A DNA stretch of 54,597 nucleotides from an uncultured Pseudomonadota bacterium (GCA_950059285.1 CATLTV010000009.1:1-54597), one strand, 5' to 3'; positions 35,159 through 45,459 are shown, counted from the first letter of the stretch. The notes: a model not told the origin generated them from the sequence alone. Numbers and translations: made by a program.

Positions 35159-35797
35159 CTATTCTTCTTCCAGACGCGAGACGGTCGGCGAGGATGCGGC
35201 TGCTGACAAGTCAGCAGCCGCATCCTCGCCGACCGTCTCGCGTCTGGTGATCACATACATGCTCGCGTTGACAAAAGCTTGCTTTGGTCGACGCGCATAA
35301 AGGGCAAGTTGTTCTTCTGGATCGGTGGAGTCGACCATCAATACAAATTGATAAGGCACATTCATCACCGAAGCATGAAGACGCACAGCAAGCTCGTTCA
35401 ATTTGGCCTTTGAGCCAGGCACGCTTAAAAACAACCCAAGCGCGTTGTCGCGCGATGCCTCAAGAGGAGGCCCTACCTGTCGCAAGAGCGACTGCACGGA
35501 CTCAAGCACATGAGCATGTAAGGTGGATTCTTCAACTTCTTCGGGATCGAAATAAAGGAGGTCCTGAAACCCTGTAATTTCGACAAATGGTCGTGATGGA
35601 CCAAGACCATATGAGCCCGTGATCGTGGCAATGGCGCACTGTTGCTGATCGTAGATTGAGATATCACGCAGAGCAGCGATCACATCAGCCCAGAAAAAGA
35701 ACCTCATGGGATACGTAGCATCACCAAGGAGGCTCACTTGAATTGTCTCCGAGGAGGTGGGCACCTCACGAAAGAGCGCAAACTGGGAAGAAGACAT
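35159..35797 (-). CDS. Hypothetical protein, 212 aa, 3' end encoded by a palindrome
   Basis: ATG 35797 (MSSSQFALFREVPTS) lies 4 bases after the stop of the upstream gene, so the two are translationally close; a longer frame to 35854 overlaps that gene. The body is soluble with mixed alpha/beta segments (VSLLGDATYPMRFFFWADVI, ATITGSYGLGPSRPFVEITG, LAVRLHASVMNVPYQFVLMV). The last ~30 residues (ETVGEDAAADLSAAASS and on) are encoded inside a 78-bp palindrome and look like low-complexity extension, not native domain. No family is recognised. Confidence 0.6.
   Translation of the reverse strand: MSSSQFALFREVPTSSETIQVSLLGDATYPMRFFFWADVIAALRDISIYDQQQCAIATITGSYGLGPSRPFVEITGFQDLLYFDPEEVEESTLHAHVLESVQSLLRQVGPPLEASRDNALGLFLSVPGSKAKLNELAVRLHASVMNVPYQFVLMVDSTDPEEQLALYARRPKQAFVNASMYVITRRETVGEDAAADLSAAASSPTVSRLEEE
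35170..35247. repeat. 78-nt palindrome inside the 3' end of a CDS
   Basis: Arms 35170-35207 and 35210-35247 are perfect 38-bp complements with a 2-nt loop. It lies wholly inside the coding region 35159-35797 and supplies its last ~26 codons before LEEE and the stop. No T-tract is present. Confidence 0.95.
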
Positions 35798-35801
35798 GAA
35801 G

Positions 35802-37085
35802 TTACTCGACGCGAGGATGAATCGCGAGCCATGCAGCCTGAGAAATGCGATCAAGAGGGGTAATCTTTTCAGATTTCAGTGCGACCTCCCAGGCCACAGA
35901 CTTCTCAACGCTATCCTTTGAGGATTCTTCATCCTTGAGGTTGTAAATGTAGCTCACCACATACACATCATCAGAGTCGTCCTTGGGCTTGGATGACCAC
36001 TTACACTGACGACTTGCTTTGCATTCCTTGAACGCCTCGGAGTTGGATGCCTGAGCTGTCAAAAGCCATTCCAGAGCCTCAACAATCTCACGCTGACCAA
36101 ACATGGTTGCCATCGATTTACACTGATCGCGAAGTTTACGTGATGCGCACGCCTTTTTGGCTCCACCTGTCCAGTTCTTTCCTGGCTTGGCAGATGGATC
36201 GTAGGATTCAGGCATAATATCTGCGCGCTCGGTCTTGGCGAAGTCCTCACCAATACGCATCACATCCGCAGCCTGGAGGTTTGAAGCTTTGAGGGCCTTG
36301 GCCTGATAATCAAACTCAAACTCGGCGTAGGTTGGTTCCCCTGCCTCGACCCACTGGAAGTAGGCTTTAAAGAGCGTGCCGCGATCGTGCGCGATGGTCC
36401 AACCCAGGATAGAGTCACCCTCGGCGGATTCTTCGCGGTTTTCAAAGTGCATCAACAGCGCGCCGCTAAGCGTCAAACCAGATTCGAAGCGGTGACTTGC
36501 AAGCGCAGATACAACCTGTTTGTGCTTGTCATAGTAGTCATCCTCCACGGACTTGGTGGGGTCCATGGCCACACGTGCGAGCACGTTCTTGGGGACCACC
36601 TTGGCCTGCTTGAGGTCGACGAGCCAGGATGGGCCCACAATAATGTGCGCATCCTTGAACGCATAGGTCACAAGGTAGAACCACTCACCGTAATCGGTCT
36701 CGCCCCACCACTGCACTTGCCAGCCAAGCTTTTCTCGATTGCCAAGTTTGAGCGTGTTTTTGATGAAGTCCTCTCGCTCAAGCAACGTTGCCACAGGCAC
36801 ACGCTCGGTGGGCACGTCCTCATCCTTTTTCTTGGCCTTCTTTTTATCATCTTCAGCAGCCTGAACAGGCACAACGGCCTTCTTGACCTTGACCAGTTCA
36901 ACGGCAGCCTGCCCCTGGATCGAGTAAGGGTTCACCTTCTCCTTGGGGGAGTTATCAATGATGACCTCTTTGACCACAGTGGTTTGTGTGCTCCCACCAA
37001 ACGATACAAAGATAAAGATCCCCAAACCAACGATTGAGAGCACAATAATTGCGAGAACAATCTGAAGAATTTGCCTGGTTTCCAT
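35802..37085 (-). CDS. Membrane-anchored protein with long external region, 427 aa
   Basis: An N-terminal hydrophobic helix (IVLAIIVLSIVGLGIFIFV) without lipobox or cleavage site anchors the protein. A Lys/Asp-rich spacer (DDKKKAKKKDEDVP) follows. The large outer part has no recognised domain, though LGWQVQWWGETDYGEWFYLV and GDSILGWTIAHDRGTLFKAY are internally similar. Cysteines near the end (KKACASRKLRDQCKS and FKECKASRQCKWSS) could form disulfides. The next gene starts 4 bases after its stop, so the two are an operon. Confidence 0.7.
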   Translation of the reverse strand: METRQILQIVLAIIVLSIVGLGIFIFVSFGGSTQTTVVKEVIIDNSPKEKVNPYSIQGQAAVELVKVKKAVVPVQAAEDDKKKAKKKDEDVPTERVPVATLLEREDFIKNTLKLGNREKLGWQVQWWGETDYGEWFYLVTYAFKDAHIIVGPSWLVDLKQAKVVPKNVLARVAMDPTKSVEDDYYDKHKQVVSALASHRFESGLTLSGALLMHFENREESAEGDSILGWTIAHDRGTLFKAYFQWVEAGEPTYAEFEFDYQAKALKASNLQAADVMRIGEDFAKTERADIMPESYDPSAKPGKNWTGGAKKACASRKLRDQCKSMATMFGQREIVEALEWLLTAQASNSEAFKECKASRQCKWSSKPKDDSDDVYVVSYIYNLKDEESSKDSVEKSVAWEVALKSEKITPLDRISQAAWLAIHPRVE

Positions 37086-37289
37086 AATTCTCTGAAGCTA
37101 GAGTGCGCGAATATTGTGATTGGTGATGTGTCAGGAGGTTTGACACCAAAAGGAACGCATTCGGGCACATGCCAATGTATCAGACTCCATTTCGGAGGCT
37201 ATCCTAACATACAAATGAAGTGCGATGTAGCAAGAAAGCAAGGAGGCATTCTGGACAGGGGCTCCACAGATAAACCTATCTCACTGCGC

Positions 37290-37928
37290 TCAATCCAGAC
37301 GATAGATCTTGACGTTGTCAAACTTCACAGGAGCGCTCCAGTCGTTGAACGAAAAGCCTCTATGCTCTGCTCCCACCAGTGGCTTTTCATCAGGATAAGA
37401 CATCACAAGCTCGCCATTTACAAACCATTTCAACGTACCATCAATACGTTCTGCGGCGAGTTTGTAGGTCTGCCCCTTGAGCGCACGTCTTGATTTTTGG
37501 GCCTTGCGATCCGAACCGTGCTCATCCAGACGCGCGATGACGTCGAGAGAGTTCTTCCAGCCACCGAAGATGACGACATAACCCGATGCGTGGACCTTGC
37601 CATCACCAAAGATCTCAAACTTCAGATCGCCATGGTCGCTGAGCGCGGTGGCATCAAACTCCACGCGCGCCTGATCGGGTAGTTGGCCTGTCCACCAAAG
37701 AGGATCGTTTTTAATATCCGATCCAACAAGTGCACCATCTTCAATGCGCCACTTTCCAGTGCCGCCCTCGCCTTCTCCACGCACCCAACTTGAGCCCAGT
37801 GTGGCGCGGTTAAAGTCATCTTCAAAGATCAGGGTCTTCCCATCGCCCTTGACGATCTCACGTGTCTGACATCCCATCAAGACACTCAACACGACCACAA
37901 ACCAACCTGTCTTCACGCCTGTACTCAC
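37290..37928 (-). CDS. LamG/concanavalin-like lipoprotein, 212 aa
   Basis: Signal and lipobox SVLMGC (Cys20) give a lipid-anchored protein. The mature part has the jelly-roll pattern of 3-keto-disaccharide hydrolase/DUF1080-like domains: FEDDFNRATLGSSWV, GKWRIEDGALVG, FEIFGDGKVHASGYVVIFGG, LKWFVNGELVMSY, and a final VKFDNVKIYRLD. Family members bind or act on polysaccharides; no catalytic set can be read here. It starts 3 bases after the stop of the PP2C gene, so it is the second gene of that operon. Confidence 0.82.
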   Translation of the reverse strand: MSTGVKTGWFVVVLSVLMGCQTREIVKGDGKTLIFEDDFNRATLGSSWVRGEGEGGTGKWRIEDGALVGSDIKNDPLWWTGQLPDQARVEFDATALSDHGDLKFEIFGDGKVHASGYVVIFGGWKNSLDVIARLDEHGSDRKAQKSRRALKGQTYKLAAERIDGTLKWFVNGELVMSYPDEKPLVGAEHRGFSFNDWSAPVKFDNVKIYRLD

Positions 37929-37931
37929 CGA

Positions 37932-40037
37932 TCAATGCTCCTCTGGATTATTCTGTTGGGATAGTGCTGCCTTGTGCGCCGCCTTGATCTGCTCAAACTC
38001 ATCAGGATCGATCTGCATCGTATTGGCCAACACATCGCGGGGTAATTTCCCCTGCTCACTTGCGCCCTGGCTGAGTTCGGCAGAGACCTGAACACTTGGA
38101 GACGATGATGTGCCTGGCTTGCGGTCAAAAGGATTGCTCTTTTGAGCAAGCGTTGATGGACGAGCAGGTTTACTTGATGCCACGGGTTTACGACCACCAA
38201 AGGGTGATTCGGCAGATTTGGAGGTCCCCTTGATACCACCCGAGAGTGGACGCGTGGCGCGTGGCGCTGCGGTCTTCTCTTTTTTGGGCGGTGTCTGATG
38301 TGCACTCTGCTGAGTCCCGCCCTCACCTGAAATCCCCTTACTCAGCGGTGGAACAGGTCGTGGTGCACGCGGAGGGGTGAGGTCCAAACGACGAGGCTTT
38401 TGAAGAGGGGCTGGCTTGGATGGAACCATGTTTGAAGGAGGTGGCGTAAGATCACCATCGATCACAGGCTCGGGCTCAAACGCCTCAATATCTTCACGCG
38501 AGAACTCTGTGGTCTTGCGCAGATCCTCATCATCGCTCTCCACCATGGAGCTTGCATACGATGGACTCTCTGTAATTTCATCAAGGCTTCCCTTTTGAGT
38601 CGCCTCAAACCCCCACATTTCATCAGCCACCGCAGCGGTAGCTGATGGAGCCTGGATCACAGGTTGTGAATCACTCATCGCACGCCCTGTCGGCGGAGAA
38701 ACCCTCACGCTATGCGTTGATGTCACACCAATTTCCACATGAGGCTTGTTCACTGGAGGCTTGGTGTCCTCTTCCCAGGAGGCAGGATTAAACATCTCGC
38801 CCGCACCAATCATAAACTCAAGAGGCAATTGCCTGAGTTGACCAGCAAATACTTGAAGGAGGTTCCACAAAATCTTGACGGAGAGCTCAGATTCGTGGCG
38901 AAACAGGTCCATGAGTTGTTTACGCGAGAGCGTCACAAGCTTACAGGACTCCTTGGCCGTCAGATACACAGGTGACTCACGCGCATCAACAAAGCCAAGA
39001 TCACCAATGTGATCGCCAGGATACAGCGTCTTGAGAATGCGACCATCAGGGGAGCAAACCTCAACCTCACCAAACAAAATCAAGGACAGGTTTGAGAGCT
39101 CCTCTCGCGGCTCCACAATGTGCATACCTGCCTGGAACTGCTTGAGCTCAATCAAACCTCGAATGTGGCCAAGTTCTTTTTGTGACAGGTAATCAAAGAC
39201 AGGCGATTGCTTGAGCGCATCAAGCACAGAAGACTCCGCGCGCTCCGTCTCACCCACACTACGAGACACGCCTGGGAACACAATATTCACAAGAATGGCC
39301 GTGATATTGTCCTTCCCTCCAGCATCCACAGCAAAATCAATACAGTGTTCGGTCGCCGTGCGCACATCAGAAATACCGATCATCGACGCGATCTGCTCGT
39401 GTGATGTAAAATACCCGCTCAAGCCATCACTACAGATCAGAAAACGATCGCCAGCCTCAAGATCAAAGTCCGCCGCGTCAACCTCGACATGCTCACGCAC
39501 TCCAATGGCGCGCGTCACGGCATTCTTGTTCGGCAAGTTCACAGGATCACCCTTACGGATCTTCCCCATACGCACCATCTCGTTATACAACGAATGGTCC
39601 TCTGTCATTTGATGAACATCGCCCTGTCTCAGGAGATAAATCCTGCTGTCGCCCACGTGTGCGATAAATGCACGTTGGTTGGTCAACAAAAGGACACAAC
39701 AGGTGGTACCCATACCACGCTTGCTTTCATCCTCAAGCGCTGCCTCATACACACGCCTTGATGCGGTGCTCAGAGATTGCTCCAGCACGCCAAGAAGTTG
39801 TCTGCGCGCATCAAGATCATCAGGGGTCTGATGCACATACTCGATCAGCTCTCGCTGCTGTGACAGCTCCTCTCGCACAAGCTTGACACACATTGCGCTG
39901 GCAACTTCGCCAGCGGCATGTCCACCCATACCATCACACACCACGAACAAACGCAGTCGCTTGTCCACGAGGAAGTTATCCTCGTTATGGTCACGAACCC
40001 TCCCCACATCTGTAGAAGCCCAGAACTGAATATCCAT
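37932..40037 (-). CDS. PP2C-type phosphatase fused to a cNMP-binding domain, 701 aa
   Basis: Residues ~1-235 are a PP2C-family Ser/Thr phosphatase: VGRVRDHNEDNFLVD, VCDGMGGHAAGEVASAM, AHVGDSRIYLLRQG, LICSDGLSGYFTSHEQI and DAGGKDNITAILV. The metal-binding Asp residues are intact. Residues ~265-390 are a cyclic-nucleotide-binding domain (SLILFGEVEVCSPDGRIL, LYPGDHIGDLGFVDARESP). The remainder is Pro/Ser/Thr-rich and probably disordered. The combination suggests phosphatase activity controlled by a nucleotide second messenger, in signalling with Hanks-type kinases. That link is inferred from family knowledge. Confidence 0.92.
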   Translation of the reverse strand: MDIQFWASTDVGRVRDHNEDNFLVDKRLRLFVVCDGMGGHAAGEVASAMCVKLVREELSQQRELIEYVHQTPDDLDARRQLLGVLEQSLSTASRRVYEAALEDESKRGMGTTCCVLLLTNQRAFIAHVGDSRIYLLRQGDVHQMTEDHSLYNEMVRMGKIRKGDPVNLPNKNAVTRAIGVREHVEVDAADFDLEAGDRFLICSDGLSGYFTSHEQIASMIGISDVRTATEHCIDFAVDAGGKDNITAILVNIVFPGVSRSVGETERAESSVLDALKQSPVFDYLSQKELGHIRGLIELKQFQAGMHIVEPREELSNLSLILFGEVEVCSPDGRILKTLYPGDHIGDLGFVDARESPVYLTAKESCKLVTLSRKQLMDLFRHESELSVKILWNLLQVFAGQLRQLPLEFMIGAGEMFNPASWEEDTKPPVNKPHVEIGVTSTHSVRVSPPTGRAMSDSQPVIQAPSATAAVADEMWGFEATQKGSLDEITESPSYASSMVESDDEDLRKTTEFSREDIEAFEPEPVIDGDLTPPPSNMVPSKPAPLQKPRRLDLTPPRAPRPVPPLSKGISGEGGTQQSAHQTPPKKEKTAAPRATRPLSGGIKGTSKSAESPFGGRKPVASSKPARPSTLAQKSNPFDRKPGTSSSPSVQVSAELSQGASEQGKLPRDVLANTMQIDPDEFEQIKAAHKAALSQQNNPEEH

Positions 40038-40273
40038 GACTCACTCTATCTTCATGCCGTGAACTTACCTTGCATCCACGAACAACTCACTCTTCACTTG
40101 CGCCCTGGACCATGCTGACCTGTTTCAAAAAACCGAACAGAGAGGTCGCGTAGCCCCGTCATACCCACACTCCTACTAAAACGGAGGGGTATACCATCCA
40201 AGCTACACTGATGGCCCACCACACACAATAGTCTTGCCACACTTCAAACCATTATTGCCGCTTTTGCTCAACC

Positions 40274-42154
40274 TCAATGATGCTCGCTACCAACCCCATG
40301 TTCACGGTTTACAACCATCTCTTCGTCCATCTGCTGCACTGCAAACTGCCCAGAAGGACTTCGCATCACAAAGAACCTGAACAATGTCAACAAGATTGAA
40401 GCTGTAGGCACCGCTAACAACGCCCCCACAAGACCAAATGCACTCTCACCTGCCAACAACGCAAAGATCACGATCACGGGGTGGATATGAGCGCTTGTAC
40501 CGATGATCTTGGGGTTCAAGATGTTAGCCTCTACGAAGTGAATGCCAAGAATCCACATCAACGCAAAGACACCTGTCATCAGCCCATCGGTCAAACCAAA
40601 GAGCACAATCGGTACAGTGGAGAGGATCGTACCAAAAATTGGAATTAGACTCAGCACGCCTGCCACCACCGCGAGCAACAAACTGAACTTGATATCAAGA
40701 ATCACGAGCCCCACATATGTGAGCACGCCGTTAATCACACAAATCAACAACTGACCACGCACCACACCCGACAAGCCACGATCCATCTCCTTGAGCAAGT
40801 TGTCATAACTTTCATGATGCTCTCGAGGGATCAGGTTTCGGAAAAAGTTCATCACCGCATGCAAGTCAATGGTAATAAACGCCGCAACCATCAACGTCAG
40901 AATCAAGGCCACAAACGCCTGAATCACACCAACCACAAGCTCCTGAGCATAGGTAATCACAGAAGCAATTCGCGCGTTTGATGATGTCACAACTTCTTCC
41001 ACAAGATCATTTAACCCCTGCTCAAGGTCCAACATCTCATGCAGCGTATGTTCGTTTTGCTCTGCATCCTGAGGAGACACCACTGGCTTTAACGCACCAC
41101 GATGTGCTGACGCGGCCACCCGCCGTACACGCCAACCCGAACCCTCAAGATGCTCCACATCGACATCCACATCATTAAGATAGAAATCAAAGCCCCCACC
41201 CTTCACAGGCACCATCCTGAAGGATGGCTCCTCATTACCCACAGCATACCGCCAGCTTCCACCCACAAGCGAGAATGGCAAAGTCATGCTCTCCTCGGCC
41301 CTCTTGATAGCAGCCTTGGGGTAGTTAATCTTGAGGATGCGCTCCTCAAATCCTGGTTCTCCCACAACTTCGGCTGACACCTCGGGGGAGGATGCAAAGT
41401 TAATCAAGTCACGTGCAACAAAGCGTGCATGGGCCTCTTTTGCGCCCTGCTTACGCGCATGCTGAACCAGAAGGCTCGCTTCAAAAGCGGCCATGGAAGC
41501 CTCCACGGCAATATCGCGACGCGCCTCTGGCTCTTCCTGAATGTGTGGGTTAAGTGGTGGAATGTAGTCCTTGATGACGCGCTGAACACGCTCATTCATA
41601 CGAGGCAGCTGCTCTGTGCGGAAAATCTTGACCTCCTCGGGCACAGTCTCACCAAAACGCACAATTTCAGAGACAAACCGAGGAATAATCAGAATCACGG
41701 AGGTTGTCACAACCCCAAAAAACACAAGGTAAACAAGGATCACAGCGAGCCAACGAGGGATTCCACGTGGGTCATCCTCAGTTTTACCTACTCGGCTTAC
41801 AATCGGCTCCATCAAATACACAATGACAAGCGCGAGAATAAACGGGAGCAAGATCTCACGGAACAATGAGAACAAAATAAGCAGAAATATCAGCACCCCG
41901 ATGGGGACGATGAACTTTCTCAACCTTGCTTTTAACGAGGTCTGTTGCATCGGGTCCGTGGCAACGCCCGCTGTCGCGACAGCGTTAAGCGCTCCTGTCG
42001 CCAGACGAGACAGACGTGAAGGAGGAAGCGTGTGGGACGTGGCCTGCTCGGTCGATGGCGACGGGGTCACATCACCAGCCTCATTGGGTTGCTCGCCTTC
42101 AGGCTCGGTTGCATTGCGTTGTTCACCCGATTCAGATTCAGACTTATCGCTCAT
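40274..42154 (-). CDS. AI-2E/PerM family transporter with large insertion, 626 aa
   Basis: The family normally has ~350 residues and eight transmembrane helices. Here the transmembrane helices are clear: FIVPIGVLIFLLILFSLF, LPFILALVIVYLMEPIVSR, LAVILVYLVFFGVVTTSVIL, then VVGVIQAFVALILTLMVAAF, and the final group including LLAVVAGVLSLIPIFGTILS. A long hydrophilic insertion (about residues 185-390) separates the third and fourth helices. An acidic, Ser/Pro-rich N-terminal tail (~80 residues) precedes the first. Family members export autoinducer-2 or ions; the substrate is unknown here. It lies between the PP2C gene and lepB on the same strand. Confidence 0.85.
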   Translation of the reverse strand: MSDKSESESGEQRNATEPEGEQPNEAGDVTPSPSTEQATSHTLPPSRLSRLATGALNAVATAGVATDPMQQTSLKARLRKFIVPIGVLIFLLILFSLFREILLPFILALVIVYLMEPIVSRVGKTEDDPRGIPRWLAVILVYLVFFGVVTTSVILIIPRFVSEIVRFGETVPEEVKIFRTEQLPRMNERVQRVIKDYIPPLNPHIQEEPEARRDIAVEASMAAFEASLLVQHARKQGAKEAHARFVARDLINFASSPEVSAEVVGEPGFEERILKINYPKAAIKRAEESMTLPFSLVGGSWRYAVGNEEPSFRMVPVKGGGFDFYLNDVDVDVEHLEGSGWRVRRVAASAHRGALKPVVSPQDAEQNEHTLHEMLDLEQGLNDLVEEVVTSSNARIASVITYAQELVVGVIQAFVALILTLMVAAFITIDLHAVMNFFRNLIPREHHESYDNLLKEMDRGLSGVVRGQLLICVINGVLTYVGLVILDIKFSLLLAVVAGVLSLIPIFGTILSTVPIVLFGLTDGLMTGVFALMWILGIHFVEANILNPKIIGTSAHIHPVIVIFALLAGESAFGLVGALLAVPTASILLTLFRFFVMRSPSGQFAVQQMDEEMVVNREHGVGSEHH

Positions 42155-42337
42155 CTTAACTTATTACCTTCAATAAAATATAAATCCCCACAAACATATC
42201 CCACAATGTTGCGCATACATCATGACAACATTCACACCTCATACACCCCCACCGCACCGAATACAACACAGACAACAAGGCGTCTGTGAAACATCCCGGC
42301 AAACATATCCCCCCACACTCAGGAACCCAGTCTAAAT

Positions 42338-43294
42338 CTAATCGATGAGTGTACCAATGCGATCCCAGCGAATCCCATTGCCTGGATCAATGGACCACCA
42401 AATGATCGAAGCTCGCCCTTTGATGTTGTCCACAGGAACCTGTCCCCAGCAACGGCTGTCCGATGAGCTATCACGGTTATCGCCCATCACGAACACGTGA
42501 CCGGGCTTGACCTTGATGGGGCCAAAGTTTTGATCGCGACCATCATACTGAATCACATACTCATGGCCATTGAGCTTCTGACTTTCCTGAAAGTTATGAG
42601 GAAACATAAAGTTCCCTGTGGTCTCCTTGCGCAGGAATGTTTGCTCCAAAGGCTCGCCATTGAGAATGATGTGATTCTTACGCAGCTCAACCGTGTCGCC
42701 CTCGGTACCGATCACACGCTTGATGAAGTCCTTTTCGTTCTCCAGGCTATCGCGATCAATGCACTCACGCTCCGAGGCTGGCTTGGCAGCGATATGCGCC
42801 TGAGCCTCCTTGATGGGAAACGTAAATACAATCACATCGCCATGATCAGGTTTGGCAAAGTGGACAAGGAAGTTCTTGGTCAATGGAACACGAATGCCAT
42901 AGATGAACTTGTTTACAAACAGATGATCCCCAATAAGCAGTGTGGGGATCATGGAGCCTGTAGGAATCTTGAATGCCTCGATCACAAATGAACGGAGCAC
43001 CAGCGCGAACATGATCGCAAGACCAATGCTCTCTGCATACTCGCGCCAGGTGCTCTTTTGTTCTGGACCAAGATGCTCATTGAGCATCTCATCACACTCG
43101 GTCATCAAGGTGTCGATCTTCTTGGCGTTGTTCTCCTTGATGGCATGACGCAAATCATTGAGGCGAGCTTGAATACGCTTGTAGACTTCATCAGAGATCT
43201 CTTTGTTTCCACGCTCCAGACGGCTCTGATTCTTGCGCACAAAGTCCTGTGCATCCTTGAGCCTCTGTTCATCTGATATGGTTTGAGTATCCAC
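42338..43294 (-). CDS. lepB: Signal peptidase I
   Basis: Signal peptidase I removes the signal peptide from exported proteins at the membrane. Catalytic Ser lies in IPTGSMIPTLLIGDHLFVNK and catalytic Lys in KDFIKRVIGTEGDTVELR; box GDNRDSSSDSRCWG is also present. One transmembrane helix (IGLAIMFALVLRSFVIEAF) precedes the Ser. An unusual ~100-residue hydrophilic, helical N-terminal extension precedes that helix (for example KDAQDFVRKNQSRLERGN). Length is 318, longer than typical single-anchor forms. lepA is upstream on the same strand, the usual lepA-lepB linkage. Confidence 0.95.
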   Translation of the reverse strand: MDTQTISDEQRLKDAQDFVRKNQSRLERGNKEISDEVYKRIQARLNDLRHAIKENNAKKIDTLMTECDEMLNEHLGPEQKSTWREYAESIGLAIMFALVLRSFVIEAFKIPTGSMIPTLLIGDHLFVNKFIYGIRVPLTKNFLVHFAKPDHGDVIVFTFPIKEAQAHIAAKPASERECIDRDSLENEKDFIKRVIGTEGDTVELRKNHIILNGEPLEQTFLRKETTGNFMFPHNFQESQKLNGHEYVIQYDGRDQNFGPIKVKPGHVFVMGDNRDSSSDSRCWGQVPVDNIKGRASIIWWSIDPGNGIRWDRIGTLID

Positions 43295-43391
43295 GCTACC
43301 AACCTGCTCGCTATCTCACTGGAGTAAACAATACATGGTGCACCAGTGTAATTCTATAAATCACGCTCATCAAAGACACTAATAAAACACC

Positions 43392-43445
43392 AGAGGGTTG
43401 CATACTTTGAGTGTGAATCAAACCACACTAAAGCTCAACCCTCAT
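43392..43445 (-). terminator. Hairpin between lepA and lepB
   Basis: GAGGGTTG and CAACCCTC form the outer stem, CTTTGAGTGTG and CACACTAAAG the inner. A second small stem, CATGGCAC/GTGCCATG, lies at 43443-43487. T-rich sequence follows on the minus strand, but only weakly, so read-through into lepB is likely. Confidence 0.45.
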
Positions 43446-43518
43446 GGCACATGTTACGCAACCGACAAAGGTCCAACAAGTGCCATGCCTTGATAAATAC
43501 AATTGTGTGACCCGACAA

Positions 43519-45339
43519 TTACTCGTCCACACGCAACACGGCGAGGAACGCTTCCTGAGGAATCTCCACGCTGCCCACCTGCTTCATGCGCTTCTTGCCT
43601 GCTTTCTGCTTCTGCAACAATTTACGCTTTCGAGAAATATCACCACCATAACACTTGGCGGTCACATTCTTTCTGTAAGCACGCACAGTCTCTCGGGCAA
43701 TCACCTTTGTACCAATTGCAGCTTGAAGTGCGACCTCAAAGAGCTGGCGAGGAATGATCTCGCGGAGCTTCTTCACAAGCGCCTTACCACGCTCGTAGGC
43801 AGAGTCCTTGTGGACAATAATGCTCAGCGCATCGACAGGATCGCCGTTCACGAGCACATCAAGTTTCACAAGATTTCCAGGGCGATAGCCGATCAACTCA
43901 TAGTCAAGACTTGCGTAACCACGAGACACACTCTTGAGGCGGTCAAAGAAGTCAAACATCACCTCGTTCATCGGGATCTCATAGTCGAGCACGATGCGTG
44001 TGGGAGATGGCTGGTCAAAACGCACCTGAGTACCACGACGCTCCTGACACAACGCCAACACAGGACCAACATGCTCTGGTGGCACGTGCAGCGTAGCCTT
44101 AATGTATGGCTCCTCAATCACCTCGATCTCGGAGACAGGAGGAAGGTTACTTGGGTTCTCGACATTGATCATCTCACCTTCCTTGGTGTGTACATGGTAC
44201 ACCACCGATGGTGCTGTGGTGATGAGATCAAGGCGATATTCCCTCTCAAGACGCTCCTGAATGATCTCCATATGAAGGAGACCAAGGAAACCACACCTGA
44301 AACCAAAACCAAGCGCCTGACTTGTCTCGGGCTCAAAGGTAAAACTTGCATCGTTAAGCTTGAGCTTCTCAAGTGCATCGCGCAGATCGTCATATGCAGA
44401 GGAGTCAATCGGGAAGATACCAGCAAAGACCATGGGCTGAGCATCCTTGAAACCAGGAAGAGGCTCTTCAGCGACCTGCTCGGCAAGTGTCACGGTGTCA
44501 CCCACGCGTGCCATCTTGATGTCCTTGATCATCGCCACGACAAAGCCAACCTCACCTGGACCAAGCTTATCCACAGACTTGGGGTAAGGCGCAAAGACAC
44601 CCATCTCAATCAGAGAACTTGTGGCGCCACTGGCCATCCAGCGCACGTCCTGACCACGCTTGAGTTCACCCTCAACCACACGAATCAGGTTAATGACGCC
44701 CTTGTAAGGATCAAACCATGAATCAAACACCAGCGCGCGAAGTGGCTTGCTTGGATCGCCTGTGGGAGGTGGAACACGTTGCACCACAGCCTCAAGAACA
44801 TCCTCAATGCCAATACCACTCTTGGCGCTTGTCAGCACTGCATCATCGCTATCAAGACCGATGACCTCTTCAATCTCTGCCTTGACACGCTCGGGCTCGG
44901 CAGCGGGGAGATCGATCTTGTTGAGCACAGGTACAATCTCAAGGTCCTGATCCACAGCAAGGTAGACGTTAGCCACCGTCTGAGCTTCGACACCCTGAGC
45001 TGCATCCACCACAAGAAGGGCACCTTCACAACAGGAGAGACTCCTTGAGACCTCGTAGCTAAAGTCCACGTGACCAGGGGTGTCAATCAGGTTCAACCTG
45101 TATGTCAATCCATCCTTGGCCTTGTAATCAAGACGCACGCTCTGAGCCTTGATTGTGATGCCGCGCTCACGCTCAATATCCATGGAGTCAAGGAACTGAT
45201 CCTTCTTCTCACGGTCGGAGATCGCACCTGTAAATTCAAGGATACGGTCTGCGAGCGTGGACTTCCCATGATCGATGTGCGCGATGATGGAAAAGTTACG
45301 GATACGTTCCTGAGGGATTTGCTCTTTTTTCTTGCTCAT
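43519..45339 (-). CDS. lepA: Elongation factor 4 (LepA)
   Basis: This 606-residue translational GTPase acts on the ribosome and can back-translocate tRNAs or affect subunit biogenesis. GTPase motifs are [49 protein letters not shown], and [17 protein letters not shown]. The LepA-specific C-terminus is present ([20 protein letters not shown], then the basic [20 protein letters not shown]). The length agrees with the family. The gene heads an operon-like pair with lepB. Confidence 0.98.
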   Translation of the reverse strand: MSKKKEQIPQERIRNFSIIAHIDHGKSTLADRILEFTGAISDREKKDQFLDSMDIERERGITIKAQSVRLDYKAKDGLTYRLNLIDTPGHVDFSYEVSRSLSCCEGALLVVDAAQGVEAQTVANVYLAVDQDLEIVPVLNKIDLPAAEPERVKAEIEEVIGLDSDDAVLTSAKSGIGIEDVLEAVVQRVPPPTGDPSKPLRALVFDSWFDPYKGVINLIRVVEGELKRGQDVRWMASGATSSLIEMGVFAPYPKSVDKLGPGEVGFVVAMIKDIKMARVGDTVTLAEQVAEEPLPGFKDAQPMVFAGIFPIDSSAYDDLRDALEKLKLNDASFTFEPETSQALGFGFRCGFLGLLHMEIIQERLEREYRLDLITTAPSVVYHVHTKEGEMINVENPSNLPPVSEIEVIEEPYIKATLHVPPEHVGPVLALCQERRGTQVRFDQPSPTRIVLDYEIPMNEVMFDFFDRLKSVSRGYASLDYELIGYRPGNLVKLDVLVNGDPVDALSIIVHKDSAYERGKALVKKLREIIPRQLFEVALQAAIGTKVIARETVRAYRKNVTAKCYGGDISRKRKLLQKQKAGKKRMKQVGSVEIPQEAFLAVLRVDE

Positions 45340-45459
45340 AGCAACCTTATATATCGAAAGATCTGAAGTCTAAAAGTCACACCAGGTGAGTGTTGCGGCC
45401 CAATGACGCGTGGTGGCCACCAGTTGCTTCACACGACATGAACACTCTTCATCCTGATT

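Noticed and set aside
43444-44721. 425-residue plus-strand frame over lepA
   Set aside because: It lies antisense to lepA with all GTPase motifs; no protein-like features are present.
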